Part shown: positions 52,045 through 62,465 of the stretch, piece by piece
How positions within the stretch are numbered: position 1 is the first letter of the stretch
Layout: each line of letters opens with the position of its first letter
Source of the DNA: Sediminicola sp040566555
GTDB taxonomy: Bacteria; Bacteroidota; Bacteroidia; Flavobacteriales; Flavobacteriaceae
NCBI RefSeq assembly: GCF_040566555.1
Contig: NZ_JBEWYP010000001.1
Coordinates: forward strand, 747,759-811,758
Reading direction: 5' to 3'
DNA length: 64,000 nt
Position numbers and translations under genes: made by a program
The notes under the pieces: generated by a model
Databases searched by the model: none
What the model saw: the letters and a program-made list of their open reading frames with translations, nothing else
Told to the model about the DNA's origin: nothing

Positions 52045-53376
52045 TTATGCGTTTAATATTAAATCTCTCAACAAAACAAATGATACGGCTCCAGCCAAGA
52101 ATCCAACCAGCGCCAACCATGCTATTTTCTTGAAGTACCAGAAGAAATCTATCTTCTCCATCCCCATGGCTACTACCCCGGCTGCGGACCCAATAATAAG
52201 CATACTACCCCCAGTTCCAGCAGAATATGCAATAAAGTGCCACAATGGGCTATCCATACTCTCTGAGAACATACCAATACTGGCAGCTACCAACGGCACG
52301 TTGTCTATAATCGCAGATCCAACACCCAATAAAACAACTACAATGTCTGTATTAGGTATGGCAGTATTTAATCCTTCAGCAAAGTGGAACAACATCCCCA
52401 AAGATTCCAGTGCGGCTACCGCCAATAATATCCCCAAGAAGAATAAGATACTTGGTAATTCAATTTTCGACAAGGAAGAATGTACAGGACTATGGTGTGC
52501 TGCCGCATCACTCTCCCCATCAACATTGGAAAGACTGAATTTGGTACTACTGTAAATTTCAGCGAAGGTAGCTACAACGGCCAAGGACAACATCATTCCT
52601 ACGTAAGGAGGAAGATGGGTGATAGTCTTAAAGAAAGGAACAAAAACGATAGCTCCCAATCCCAGGTACAGCATGGTAGATCCGAATTTAGATTTTGGAG
52701 CCTCTTTTTCAAACTCCCCATCTATATTGCCTTGAAAGGCTTTAAACCTACTGGCAATGAGTGTTGGAACGACCATACATACAATAGAGGGCAACAAAAC
52801 GTGTTCTACCAACTGTAGGGCGGAAACCTTATTCGCAATCCACAACATTGTAGTGGTAACATCTCCGATAGGAGACCATGCCCCACCGGCATTCGCAGCG
52901 ATTATCACCATCCCGGCAAACCACAATCTGGTTTCCCTGTCCTTGATTACTTTTTGTAAAATCGTGATCAATACAATAGTAGCTGTTAGGTTATCAATTA
53001 TCGCAGAAAGTATAAAGGCAAGGATGGAAAATAACCATAAGAGTTTTTTCTTGCTCCTTGTTTTAATAAATCCTTTTATCGTTGCAAAACCATCAAAGTA
53101 ATCTATGATCTCTACAATGGTCATAGCGCCCAACAGAAACACCAAAATTTCTGCTGTTTTACCCAAATGATGCAATAAAATCTCATCAATGTGAGTAGGC
53201 TCCAACTCCCTTAATTCAGCATTCACCTCAAATACTGGCATATGCGTCAAGGCAATTATGGCCCAAAGCAATGCCATCATGGCCAAAGCTGGAATCAGCT
53301 TATCTATTTTAAGGTTATGCTCTAAGGTTATCGCCAAATAACCCACAATAAATACAATAATGATAATGGTCTCCAT
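52045..53376 (-). CDS. nhaD: NhaD-type sodium:proton antiporter
   Basis: This 443-residue membrane protein has about 11-12 helices. The IIIVFIVGYLAITLEHNLKIDK start and the segments AFILSAIIDNLTATIVL and AANAGGAWSPIGDVTTTMLWI are diagnostic of NhaD antiporters (ion transporter superfamily). It exports Na+ in exchange for H+, as expected in a marine bacterium. The amino-acid dehydrogenase gene lies 16 bases upstream on the same strand, so they may be co-transcribed. Confidence 0.93.
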   Translation of the reverse strand: METIIIIVFIVGYLAITLEHNLKIDKLIPALAMMALLWAIIALTHMPVFEVNAELRELEPTHIDEILLHHLGKTAEILVFLLGAMTIVEIIDYFDGFATIKGFIKTRSKKKLLWLFSILAFILSAIIDNLTATIVLITILQKVIKDRETRLWFAGMVIIAANAGGAWSPIGDVTTTMLWIANKVSALQLVEHVLLPSIVCMVVPTLIASRFKAFQGNIDGEFEKEAPKSKFGSTMLYLGLGAIVFVPFFKTITHLPPYVGMMLSLAVVATFAEIYSSTKFSLSNVDGESDAAAHHSPVHSSLSKIELPSILFFLGILLAVAALESLGMLFHFAEGLNTAIPNTDIVVVLLGVGSAIIDNVPLVAASIGMFSESMDSPLWHFIAYSAGTGGSMLIIGSAAGVVAMGMEKIDFFWYFKKIAWLALVGFLAGAVSFVLLRDLILNA

Positions 53377-53392
53377 TTTCGGTTGGTTTAAT

Positions 53393-54619
53393 TTATACTA
53401 ATTGTTTCAATGCAATCTCAAAAGCTGTTTTACTTAAATTTACTTTAGAGGCATTTTGTTTAAATATATTCAAAATAGCTTTACGAATTGTTTCGGAAGT
53501 GTCCTGAAATATTAATTCATCATCCATCGGCACCCTACGTTCCATAAAATAGGCAAACACTCTTGCCATTCCACAATTGGAAATAAAGTCAGGAATCAAA
53601 CTTACCTTTTCGTCCGTGTATTCCATGATAGGTCCAAAGAATATTTCTTTATCGGCAAATGGAACATTGGCCCCACAGCTAATTACCTCAAGACCAGATT
53701 CGATCATTTTCCCAATTTGATCCTTGGTAATTAATCGCGATGCGGCACATGGTGCAAATATTTCGGTCTGAATGCTCCAAATCTTACTATTGATCTCCTC
53801 AAAAGACATCATCCCATCAGCAACCAGGGTGTTCCCTTTCTTATCGAGATAAAATGATTTTATTTCTTCAAATGAAAATCCGTCCTCATTAATGACACCT
53901 CCATCCCGATCTATAATACCTACAACTTTTGCACCCATTTGGGCAAAATAAAAAGCCGCTGCGGCACCTACGTTTCCGAAGCCTTGGACAACAGCCCTTT
54001 TCCCTTTCACGGTTCCTCCGAAAATATCGTAATAATGTCTTACAGCTTCCGCGACCCCATAACCGGTGATCATATCTGCTACGGTATATTTCCTAGCTGT
54101 GGAAGGAGAATACTTTCCACTTTCCAAAACTTTGATCACTCCCAATCGCAATTGACCAATTCTATTGATCTTATCGGCTTCCGTTGGTTTGAAATGACCG
54201 TTAAATACACCTTCCTGAGGGTGCCAAACACCTGAATCTTCAGTAATTGGAATCACCTCATGAATTTCATCCACATTTAAATCCCCACCAGTCCCGTAAT
54301 AACTTTTCAATAATGGGGAAACTGCCCGGTACCATCTTTCCAAAACCCCTTTTTTTCTAGGATCGCTTGGGTTAAAGTTAATACCAGATTTTGCACCACC
54401 TATTGCCGGCCCAGAAACAGTGAACTTCACTTCCATGGTCTTTGCCAAGGAGAGCACTTCATTCATGTCCAATCCTTCACGCATTCTTGTTCCACCACCT
54501 GCAGCACCTCCCCTTAGGGAATTAATAACTGTCCAGCCCTCAGCTTCAGTCTCTGGATCCTTCCAATTAAAAACAATTTCGGGGGCTTTATTTTCGTATA
54601 TACTAAGTAATTCTTTCAT
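53393..54619 (-). CDS. Glu/Leu/Phe/Val dehydrogenase
   Basis: This 408-residue NAD(P)-dependent amino-acid dehydrogenase deaminates an amino acid to its 2-oxo acid. The catalytic lysine segment is SGPAIGGAKSGINFNP. The Rossmann motif is VQGFGNVGAAAAFYF. It is shorter than typical hexameric glutamate dehydrogenase, and the lineage covers both Glu and branched-chain amino acids. A neighbouring acyl-CoA dehydrogenase gene on the other strand would fit branched-chain breakdown, but that is an inference. Confidence 0.9.
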   Translation of the reverse strand: MKELLSIYENKAPEIVFNWKDPETEAEGWTVINSLRGGAAGGGTRMREGLDMNEVLSLAKTMEVKFTVSGPAIGGAKSGINFNPSDPRKKGVLERWYRAVSPLLKSYYGTGGDLNVDEIHEVIPITEDSGVWHPQEGVFNGHFKPTEADKINRIGQLRLGVIKVLESGKYSPSTARKYTVADMITGYGVAEAVRHYYDIFGGTVKGKRAVVQGFGNVGAAAAFYFAQMGAKVVGIIDRDGGVINEDGFSFEEIKSFYLDKKGNTLVADGMMSFEEINSKIWSIQTEIFAPCAASRLITKDQIGKMIESGLEVISCGANVPFADKEIFFGPIMEYTDEKVSLIPDFISNCGMARVFAYFMERRVPMDDELIFQDTSETIRKAILNIFKQNASKVNLSKTAFEIALKQLV

Positions 54620-54937
54620 TATAATTGATCAATTAAATTTATGTAAACTAACATTGTCTCTCATACTCTCTTCAAAATCATTAAGTTATCTGCTCCCAAA
54701 GGAGCTAATGCTGTCTCATAAATTACCTGTTTAAATCAATTGATCTATTCATACCGCAACAAATATAAAAATATTGAATTGGTTTTACGTTTTTTAACCT
54801 TTGCTAATGAAAAATAATTTTCATGCAGATTATTTACTTCCAGATGCGAAAATTCCGATATAATGCACTAAACTTAATTGAATATTTGTCAGCATAGCTG
54901 TATATTTGAGCCACATTTTTAATCATATCGCAAATTT
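54620..54937. promoter_or_regulatory. Divergent control region of dehydrogenase genes
   Basis: A/T-rich 318-base non-coding stretch between divergent amino-acid and acyl-CoA dehydrogenase genes. TATATTTG (54901-54908) fits the -7 consensus for the rightward gene, 29 bases before its ATG. I see no gene here. Confidence 0.45.
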
Positions 54938-56080
54938 ATGGACTTTACATTATCAGAAGAGCAACGAATGATCCAACAAGCAGCTAGGGATTTTGCTCAA
55001 AACGAACTACTCCCAGGTGTAATTGAAAGGGATGAGGCTCAAAGATTCCCTACAGAAGAGGTTAAAAAAATGGGAGAATTGGGTTTTATGGGCATGATGG
55101 TAAATCCAAAATATGGCGGTAGCGGATTGGACACCTTGTCCTATGCCATTGCCGTAGAAGAATTATCCAAAGTAGACGCTTCTGCCTCCGTTATAGTTTC
55201 CGTAAATAATTCCTTGGTTTGTTGGGGATTGGAAACATTTGGAAGCGAAGCCCAAAAAGAAAAATATCTTCCCAGACTGACATCAGGAGAAATTATAGGT
55301 GCTTTTTGCTTATCTGAACCTGAAGCTGGAAGTGATGCTACTTCACAAAAAACTACGGCCATTGACAAGGGCGACCATTATATCTTAAATGGCACAAAAA
55401 ACTGGATTACCAACGGTAATTCTGCAGAAGTTTATTTGGTCATTGCCCAAACAAATGTCGAAAAAGGCTACAAAGGCATCAATGCCCTAATCGTTGAGAA
55501 GGGCGTGCCAGGTTTTGAAATTGGTCCCAAAGAAAACAAATTGGGAATTAGAGGTAGTGATACGCATTCCATAATGTTCAATGATGTTAAGGTTCCAAAA
55601 GAGAACAGAATAGGTGCTGACGGGTTTGGTTTCAAATTTGCCATGAAAACCTTAGCAGGAGGACGAATAGGAATAGCAGCCCAAGCTTTGGGTATTGCAG
55701 CTGGAGCGTACGAAATGGCGAAAAAATATTCAAAAGAAAGAAAAGCTTTTGGAACAGAAATTATGAACCATCAGGCCATTGCTTTTAAATTGGCGGATAT
55801 GCATACACAGATTGCAGCAGCCCGTCATATGGTATACAAGGCCGCTTGGGACAAGGACAACGGCAATGACTATGATCTCTCGGGCGCCATGGCAAAACTT
55901 TATGCCTCACAGGTGGCAATGGAAACCACTGTTGAAGCTGTACAGGTACATGGTGGAAACGGCTTTGTAAAGGAATACCATGTTGAAAGACTTATGCGCG
56001 ACGCCAAAATTACCCAGATTTATGAAGGGACTTCGGAAATTCAAAAAATTGTTATTTCGAGGAGCATCTTACGCAATTAA
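54938..56080 (+). CDS. Acyl-CoA dehydrogenase (short-chain type)
   Basis: This 380-residue flavoprotein oxidises acyl-CoA to enoyl-CoA and passes electrons to ETF. The order is an N-terminal helical domain (TLSEEQRMIQQAARDFAQ), the FCLSEPEAGSDA flavin/substrate loop, a middle beta domain, and a C-terminal domain. That last domain has QVHGGNGFVKEYHVERLMRDAKI and IYEGTSEIQ; the Glu of YEGT is the usual catalytic base. Chain-length preference is not certain. A strong terminator follows. Confidence 0.94.
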   Translation: MDFTLSEEQRMIQQAARDFAQNELLPGVIERDEAQRFPTEEVKKMGELGFMGMMVNPKYGGSGLDTLSYAIAVEELSKVDASASVIVSVNNSLVCWGLETFGSEAQKEKYLPRLTSGEIIGAFCLSEPEAGSDATSQKTTAIDKGDHYILNGTKNWITNGNSAEVYLVIAQTNVEKGYKGINALIVEKGVPGFEIGPKENKLGIRGSDTHSIMFNDVKVPKENRIGADGFGFKFAMKTLAGGRIGIAAQALGIAAGAYEMAKKYSKERKAFGTEIMNHQAIAFKLADMHTQIAAARHMVYKAAWDKDNGNDYDLSGAMAKLYASQVAMETTVEAVQVHGGNGFVKEYHVERLMRDAKITQIYEGTSEIQKIVISRSILRN

Positions 56081-56104
56081 TCACCATATTTAATAATAGT
56101 ATTT

Positions 56105-56146
56105 AATAGACCCCCTGTTTTAATAGGGGGTCTATTGTTATTTTTT
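56105..56146 (+). terminator. Rho-independent terminator after acyl-CoA dehydrogenase
   Basis: AATAGACCCCCT-GTTTTAAT-AGGGGGTCTATT followed by a T-rich run, 25 bases after the stop. Confidence 0.87.
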
Positions 56147-56358
56147 GTAATTAATTGTACTTCACCCCCTATTATTCAAAATAAGGAATTATAAATAAAG
56201 TATATTTCTACCCTATCCCCCTATTTTTAAGGGATCTAGCATATTAAAAGTGCCTATTTATTAATTTGACAAATATTCCACTACTAAAAAGTAAATATGA
56301 ATATTTTTCAATGATATATTCCAAACACTGCTTTTTTTGTTACATTATAACTCATAAG
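56147..56358. other. Upstream region of gltB
   Basis: A/T-rich non-coding sequence with two C-rich words (CCCCCTATT at 56165 and 56217) that echo one arm of the preceding terminator. No gene is visible. Confidence 0.4.
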
Positions 56359-56390
56359 GTGCATTTTATGCACTAAATATGATATTTTTG
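56359..56390 (+). promoter_or_regulatory. gltB promoter with palindromic operator candidate
   Basis: GTGCAT-TTT-ATGCAC (56359-56373) is a perfect inverted repeat. Nine bases later TATTTTTG (56383-56390) fits TAnnTTTG, only 17 bases before the gltB ATG. The repeat sits where the -33 element would be, so a protein bound there could block or replace it. Confidence 0.45.
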
Positions 56391-56407
56391 AAGAAATACC
56401 ATAATTT

Positions 56408-59400
56408 ATGAAGTTGATAAAGCAAGGGTTGTACCTACCGGAATTTGAGCATGATAACTGTGGAGCAGGATTTATATGTAGCCTAAAGGGAAATAAGTCA
56501 AACGATATTATCCACAAGGCGCTAGAAATATTGGAGAAATTGGAGCACAGGGGAGCAGTAAGCTCTGATGGAAAAACCGGTGATGGTGCCGGAATTCTTA
56601 TCGATATACCCCATGATTTCTTTACCGAAGTATGTGATTTTGAACTAACAACAGCAGGGAACTACGCCGTTGGTAATATATTTTTACCCCAAAAACAAAA
56701 CCAAAGGGAGTTCTGCATTTCAATTTTTGAGGAGAACATCGCTAAACAGGGCCTAAAATTACTGGGCTGGAGAGATGTTCCGGTGAATAAATCGATTCCT
56801 GGAAGAATTGCTTCAGAAACAGAACCTTTTGTAAGGCAGGTTTTTATCGCGAAACAGGACAATGATCAAAGTTTTTTTGACTTCAACCTTAAACTTTTCA
56901 TTGCGAGAAAAACAACAGAACACACGATAATAGCCTCTAAACTTTCAGAGAGCAATTTCTTCTATGTTCCCAGTCTATCTACTAAAATAATCATCTTCAA
57001 AGGGCTATTAATGCCCGAAGATATCAGCTTATACTATAGGGACCTAATGGATCCTCGAGTTGTAACACGTTTGGCATTGGTACACCAGCGCTTCTCCACC
57101 AATACCTTCCCAACCTGGGATTTGGCACAACCCTTTAGATATATGTGTCATAATGGTGAAATAAATACGCTAAGGGGCAATGTTTCTAGAATGGTTTCTC
57201 GGGAAGAGCTAATGAAAAGCGATTGGTTTGGTGATGAGATAAAAAATGTCCTCCCTGTTATTCTACCAGGAAAATCAGATTCGGCCACTATGGATATGGT
57301 TGTTGAACTTTTATTGATGACTGGAAGATCCCTTCCGGAGGTAATGATGATATTGGTTCCGGAAGCTTGGGAAAAGAATCCTGAGATGTCCGAAGCAAAA
57401 AGGGCCTTTTACGAATACAATTCCTGTATGATGGAACCATGGGATGGTCCCGCTTCCATTCCTTTTACGGACGGAAATTACATTGGAGCAGTTTTGGACA
57501 GGAATGGCCTACGTCCTTCCAGATATTCGGTGACCAAAGATGGATATGTGATCATGTCTTCTGAAGTGGGTGTATTGGATATTGCCCCAGAGAACATAGA
57601 GATGCACGGTAGATTGGAGCCAGGGAAAATGTTCTTGGTAAATATGGAAGAAGGGAGAATCATCAACGATGAAGAAATCAAGGAGGAAATCGCACAAAGA
57701 CATCCCTATAAAAAATGGCTAAATGACAATTTGGTCCACTTAAAGGACATTCCTTATAATGATTGCCCACTCTTCTTAAATGAAGCCTCCGTTGAGAAAA
57801 GAAAGTCGATTTTTGGTTACACTCAGGAAGACATCAATACTATTATACTCCCCATGGGCAAAACCTCCAAGGAACCCTTGGGATCTATGGGATCTGATAC
57901 GCCTATTGCAGTACTTTCGGAAAAGCCGCAATTGATCTATAACTATTTCAAGCAATTGTTTGCGCAAGTAACCAACCCTCCTTTGGACGGTATTAGGGAA
58001 GAACTGATCACCGATATCAGTTTAACTTTGGGTAGCGATAACAACATTTTTGATTTTTCTGAAAAACACTGTAGAAAATTAAAAATCCAGAATCCTGTCA
58101 TCTCAAAAGAAGACTTGGACAAAATTAAAAATTATGACGTCAGTCCAAATTACAAGGTAGTTTCTATACCTACTTTGTATGAAATATCAAAAGGGCTAAA
58201 TGGCCTAGAAGATGCCTTGGCATCACTATTAAAACAGGCTGAAACTGCCATTGATGAAGGTGCCAATATTATAATCCTTTCAGATAGGAATGTGAGTAAG
58301 GATCTTGCGCCAATCCCTGCTTTATTGGCCTGTTCCTCCGTAAATAGCGGCTTACAGAGAATAAGAAAACGATCACAATTAAGTGTGATCATTGAATCTG
58401 CCGAACCACGTGAGGTTCACCATTTTGCGCTCTTGTTCGGATTTGGCGCCAGTGCCATTAATCCTTATTTGGTCAATGAAATTATTGCAGAACAAATTGA
58501 GGAACACGACATTACTGAATATTCCTTTGATGAAGCCATTAAGAATTACAATAAGGCGATAGGAAAGGGAATCCTTAAGGTGATGAACAAAATAGGAATA
58601 TCTACCTTAAATTCTTACAGGGGATCACAGTTATTTGAATGTATAGGTCTCAACACCAAAGTGGTGGATAAATATTTCCCAAATACCCCAACGAGAATTC
58701 AGGGTATCGGGCTGTACGAGATAGAAAAAGAAATTGCAAAACGCCATCAAAAAGCGTACAAAACGCAAGATGTTGCTGCAGATTTAGATTTAGAAATTGG
58801 AGGTGCGTACAGATGGAGAAGGGATGGCGAAAAGCATGCCTTTAATCCAATGACCATTGCCAAATTACAAAAATCGGTACGTAACAACGAGCCAGAAACT
58901 TTCAAGGAATTTTCAGAATTGGTCAATGAGCAATCAAAAGGGCTAATGACGATAAGAGGATTATTTGAATTTTCCAATTATGACCCGGTTCCCTTGGAAG
59001 AGGTAGAACCATGGACAGAAATTGTAAAAAGATTTAAGACTGGCGCCATGTCCTATGGCTCCATCAGTAAGGAAGCCCACGAGAATTTGGCCGTAGCCAT
59101 GAACAGGATTGGCGGAAAGAGTAATTCTGGCGAAGGCGGGGAAGATGCTGAGCGTTTTTACAAAAACCAAACTGGGGATTGGAAAAATAGCGCCATAAAA
59201 CAAGTAGCCTCGGGAAGGTTTGGAGTAACCTCCAATTACCTAACCAGTGCAAAGGAGATACAGATAAAAATGGCCCAAGGAGCCAAACCTGGAGAAGGAG
59301 GACAATTACCTGGACCCAAGGTTAATCCTTCCATAGCAAAGACGAGAAACTCAACTCCTTATGTAGGATTGATTTCCCCTCCACCACATCACGATATCTA

Positions 59401-60916
59401 TTCCATTGAAGATTTATCCCAATTGATCTACGATTTAAAATCGGCCAATAGGGAAGCCCGTATTAATGTAAAGTTGGTTTCAGAAATTGGTGTTGGTACT
59501 GTAGCGGCAGGTGTTTCCAAAGCAAAAGCCGATGTTATCCTAATTTCGGGACATGATGGTGGAACTGGAGCTTCTCCCCTCACCTCATTAAAGCATGCCG
59601 GACTTCCCTGGGAACTTGGAATTGCGGAAGCCCAACAAACTTTGGTCATGAACGACCTTAGAAATAGGGTAGTTTTAGAATGTGACGGCCAATTAAAAAC
59701 TGGAAGGGATGTAGCCATTGCCTGTTTACTTGGAGCCGAGGAATTTGGTTTTGCCACCGCACCTTTGGTTGCTTCCGGCTGTATCATGATGCGTGTATGT
59801 CATTTGAATACATGCCCGGTGGGAATAGCAACCCAAAATCCTGAACTTCGTAAGAAATTTGAAGGCAAACCTGAACATGTAGTCAACTATATGTATTTCG
59901 TTGCACAAGAACTGAGAGAGATCATGGCCCAGTTAGGTTTTAGAACCATAAATGAAATGGTTGGTCAGGTTCAAAAATTAGATCGCAATAAGGCCATTCA
60001 ACACTTCAAGGCAGAAGGAATTGATTTAACTCCTATCCTGCACCAGGTAAATGTTCCAAAAGGCACAAAGTTCTATAATACCCAGGCACAGGAACATCAT
60101 ATAGACAAGTCCATCGAATTTGAAATCATTGGAAAAGCACATCCTGCCTTATTTAGAAAGGAAAAGATTTCTTTAGATTTTCCAATATGCAATACAGATA
60201 GAGCAGTAGGAGCCATTATAAGTAATGAGATTTCCAAAATCTATGGTGCTGACGGTCTACCTGAAAACACTCTAAAATTGAATTTCACTGGATCGGCGGG
60301 ACAGAGTTTTGGAGCATTTGCTACAAAGGGTCTTACGATGATTGTCAATGGAAACACCAATGACTATTTGGGCAAAGGACTTTCAGGGGCAAAATTAGTC
60401 ATCAAAGTCCCGTACAAATCCACCCTCAAACCAGAAGAAAATGTGATCACTGGTAACGTAACCCTTTATGGAGCAACGTCTGGGGAGGCCTATATCAACG
60501 GAAAAGCCGGAGAACGTTTTTGTGTACGTAATTCCGGGGCCAAAGCGGTTGTTGAAGGCATAGGGGATCATGGATGTGAATATATGACCGGTGGTGTTGC
60601 TGTTATCCTAGGCCAGGTCGGTAGAAACTTCGGAGCTGGAATGAGTGGAGGGATTGCTTATGTTTTGGATGAAAAAGGAACATTCGATAAACATTGCAAC
60701 AAGGAAGCCTTGAATTTATTATCGGTAAATGAAAGCGAGGATATCAGTCAATTAAAAACGCTGATAGAGAACCATTACAATGCAACCCTTAGTCCATTGG
60801 CACAACGTGTTTTGGAAAAATGGGAGGAGATGTTGCCTAAATTCATCAAGGTCTTCCCAGAAGAATACAGACAAGCATTAATACGTCTTGAGGAAGAAAA
60901 ATTAAAAACAATATAA
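56408..60916 (+). CDS. gltB: Glutamate synthase large subunit
   Basis: This 1502-residue enzyme makes two glutamates from glutamine and 2-oxoglutarate. The N-terminal glutaminase domain has its nucleophile at Cys18 (HDNCGAGF), so a 17-residue propeptide is expected to be cut off. The central domain, the FMN-binding synthase domain (SYGSISKEAHENLA..., SGHDGGTGASPL) and the C-terminal beta-helix domain are in order. The 3Fe-4S cluster cysteines are in VCHLNTCPVG. It starts the gltBD operon, with gltD 8 bases after its stop. Confidence 0.97.
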   Translation: MKLIKQGLYLPEFEHDNCGAGFICSLKGNKSNDIIHKALEILEKLEHRGAVSSDGKTGDGAGILIDIPHDFFTEVCDFELTTAGNYAVGNIFLPQKQNQREFCISIFEENIAKQGLKLLGWRDVPVNKSIPGRIASETEPFVRQVFIAKQDNDQSFFDFNLKLFIARKTTEHTIIASKLSESNFFYVPSLSTKIIIFKGLLMPEDISLYYRDLMDPRVVTRLALVHQRFSTNTFPTWDLAQPFRYMCHNGEINTLRGNVSRMVSREELMKSDWFGDEIKNVLPVILPGKSDSATMDMVVELLLMTGRSLPEVMMILVPEAWEKNPEMSEAKRAFYEYNSCMMEPWDGPASIPFTDGNYIGAVLDRNGLRPSRYSVTKDGYVIMSSEVGVLDIAPENIEMHGRLEPGKMFLVNMEEGRIINDEEIKEEIAQRHPYKKWLNDNLVHLKDIPYNDCPLFLNEASVEKRKSIFGYTQEDINTIILPMGKTSKEPLGSMGSDTPIAVLSEKPQLIYNYFKQLFAQVTNPPLDGIREELITDISLTLGSDNNIFDFSEKHCRKLKIQNPVISKEDLDKIKNYDVSPNYKVVSIPTLYEISKGLNGLEDALASLLKQAETAIDEGANIIILSDRNVSKDLAPIPALLACSSVNSGLQRIRKRSQLSVIIESAEPREVHHFALLFGFGASAINPYLVNEIIAEQIEEHDITEYSFDEAIKNYNKAIGKGILKVMNKIGISTLNSYRGSQLFECIGLNTKVVDKYFPNTPTRIQGIGLYEIEKEIAKRHQKAYKTQDVAADLDLEIGGAYRWRRDGEKHAFNPMTIAKLQKSVRNNEPETFKEFSELVNEQSKGLMTIRGLFEFSNYDPVPLEEVEPWTEIVKRFKTGAMSYGSISKEAHENLAVAMNRIGGKSNSGEGGEDAERFYKNQTGDWKNSAIKQVASGRFGVTSNYLTSAKEIQIKMAQGAKPGEGGQLPGPKVNPSIAKTRNSTPYVGLISPPPHHDIYSIEDLSQLIYDLKSANREARINVKLVSEIGVGTVAAGVSKAKADVILISGHDGGTGASPLTSLKHAGLPWELGIAEAQQTLVMNDLRNRVVLECDGQLKTGRDVAIACLLGAEEFGFATAPLVASGCIMMRVCHLNTCPVGIATQNPELRKKFEGKPEHVVNYMYFVAQELREIMAQLGFRTINEMVGQVQKLDRNKAIQHFKAEGIDLTPILHQVNVPKGTKFYNTQAQEHHIDKSIEFEIIGKAHPALFRKEKISLDFPICNTDRAVGAIISNEISKIYGADGLPENTLKLNFTGSAGQSFGAFATKGLTMIVNGNTNDYLGKGLSGAKLVIKVPYKSTLKPEENVITGNVTLYGATSGEAYINGKAGERFCVRNSGAKAVVEGIGDHGCEYMTGGVAVILGQVGRNFGAGMSGGIAYVLDEKGTFDKHCNKEALNLLSVNESEDISQLKTLIENHYNATLSPLAQRVLEKWEEMLPKFIKVFPEEYRQALIRLEEEKLKTI

Positions 60917-60924
60917 TCGGAGAT

Positions 60925-62391
60925 ATGGGAAAGATAACTGGATTTTTGGAATTCGATAGAAAAATAGAGGAATACGCTCCTGTTGAGGAACGTGTAAAGA
61001 ACTACAAGGAATTCACCTTACCACTAAAAGAAAATGAACTTAAGGACCAAGGAGCCCGATGTATGGATTGTGGAATTCCTTTTTGCCATAGCGGATGTCC
61101 TTTAGGGAATTTAATTCCCGATTTTAATGATGCCGTTTACAGAGGAAAGTGGGAAAAGGCCGCGAAAATATTACACTCTACCAATAATTTTCCGGAATTT
61201 ACGGGAAGGTTATGTCCCGCACCCTGTGAAGAAGCTTGTGTTCTGGGCATCAACGAAGACCCTGTTTCTATTGAAAACATAGAAAAAAATATTGTCGAAA
61301 CGGCTTTTACCAAAGGGTGGATAACCGCAGAACCTCCTACCAAAAGGACAGGTAAATCCATTGCCGTTATTGGCTCTGGACCAGCTGGTCTTGCTGCTGC
61401 CCAACAATTGAACAGGGCCGGCCATTTGGTAACGGTTTTTGAAAGGGACGAAAAAGTTGGCGGTCTACTTAGATATGGAATTCCGGATTTTAAAATGGAA
61501 AAACATGTTATTGATAGAAGGCTGGAAGTTTTGGAAGCAGAGGGCATAGTTTTTAAAACGGGTATCAATGTTGGGGTGGATGTAACCGCAGATGAACTGA
61601 AAAATGAATTTGATGCCTTGGTTCTCTCCGGTGGCGCAACCATAAGAAGAGGACTTCCTACAAAGGGATCCGATCTTAAGGGCGTGGTACAGGCTATGGA
61701 TTTCCTTAAGCAAAACAATAAACGTGTAGATGGGGTTAAAGACTTAGGGGAAGAAATAAAAGCAACTGGCAAAGATGTCATTGTTATTGGTGGTGGGGAT
61801 ACAGGATCTGATTGTATAGGCACCTCCATTAGACATGGGGCACTTTCCGTTACCAATTTTGAAATTATGGGGAAAGCCACCTTGGAACGTCCTCAGGACC
61901 AACCATGGCCATTTTGGCCAATGAGATTGCGTACCAGCTCCTCGCATAAAGAGGGTGCGGAACGTTTCTTTAGCATCTCCACCAAAGAATTTATTGGAGA
62001 CAAAGATGGTAATTTAACAGGATTGATCACTGCCGAAGTAGAATGGATCCACAAACCTGGAGAGCGCCCTAATTTAAAAGAGGTTCCGGGGACCGAAAAA
62101 CAATGGAAATGTGAACTTGCTCTTTTGGCTTTGGGCTTTACTGGTTCTGAAACCACTATAGCTGACCAATTAGGCTTAGAAATGGATCCTAGAACCAATG
62201 TGAAGGCCTCTATAGACAATTATATGACCAATGTTCCTGGCGTATTTGTGGCTGGTGACCAACGACGAGGGCAATCCCTTATCGTATGGGCCATTTCAGA
62301 AGGGAGACAGGCTGCGCATCACGTAGATGCTTATCTTATGGGCTCCTCTAATTTGCCATTAAAGGGTGATGGAGATCTACCAAGGGTTTAA
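60925..62391 (+). CDS. gltD: Glutamate synthase small subunit
   Basis: This 488-residue FAD and Fe-S protein feeds NADPH electrons to GltB. The N-terminal cysteine clusters are CMDCGIPFCHSGCP and CPAPCEEAC. The FAD motif is IGSGPAGLAAA, the NADPH motif VIGGGDTGSDC, and the C-terminal FAD segment is GVFVAGDQRRGQ. It ends at a perfect 13-bp terminator stem shared with the MFS gene. Confidence 0.97.
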   Translation: MGKITGFLEFDRKIEEYAPVEERVKNYKEFTLPLKENELKDQGARCMDCGIPFCHSGCPLGNLIPDFNDAVYRGKWEKAAKILHSTNNFPEFTGRLCPAPCEEACVLGINEDPVSIENIEKNIVETAFTKGWITAEPPTKRTGKSIAVIGSGPAGLAAAQQLNRAGHLVTVFERDEKVGGLLRYGIPDFKMEKHVIDRRLEVLEAEGIVFKTGINVGVDVTADELKNEFDALVLSGGATIRRGLPTKGSDLKGVVQAMDFLKQNNKRVDGVKDLGEEIKATGKDVIVIGGGDTGSDCIGTSIRHGALSVTNFEIMGKATLERPQDQPWPFWPMRLRTSSSHKEGAERFFSISTKEFIGDKDGNLTGLITAEVEWIHKPGERPNLKEVPGTEKQWKCELALLALGFTGSETTIADQLGLEMDPRTNVKASIDNYMTNVPGVFVAGDQRRGQSLIVWAISEGRQAAHHVDAYLMGSSNLPLKGDGDLPRV

Positions 62392-62412
62392 CTTACCAAA
62401 AACAGACATAAC

Positions 62413-62445
62413 AAGAGCCGTAACTTTAGGAGTTACGGCTCTTTT
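62413..62445. terminator. Bidirectional terminator between gltD and MFS transporter
   Basis: AAGAGCCGTAACT-TTAGG-AGTTACGGCTCTT is a perfect 13-bp stem with T-rich flanks between convergent genes. Confidence 0.87.
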
Positions 62446-62465
62446 CATTAGTATGATATGTACTT

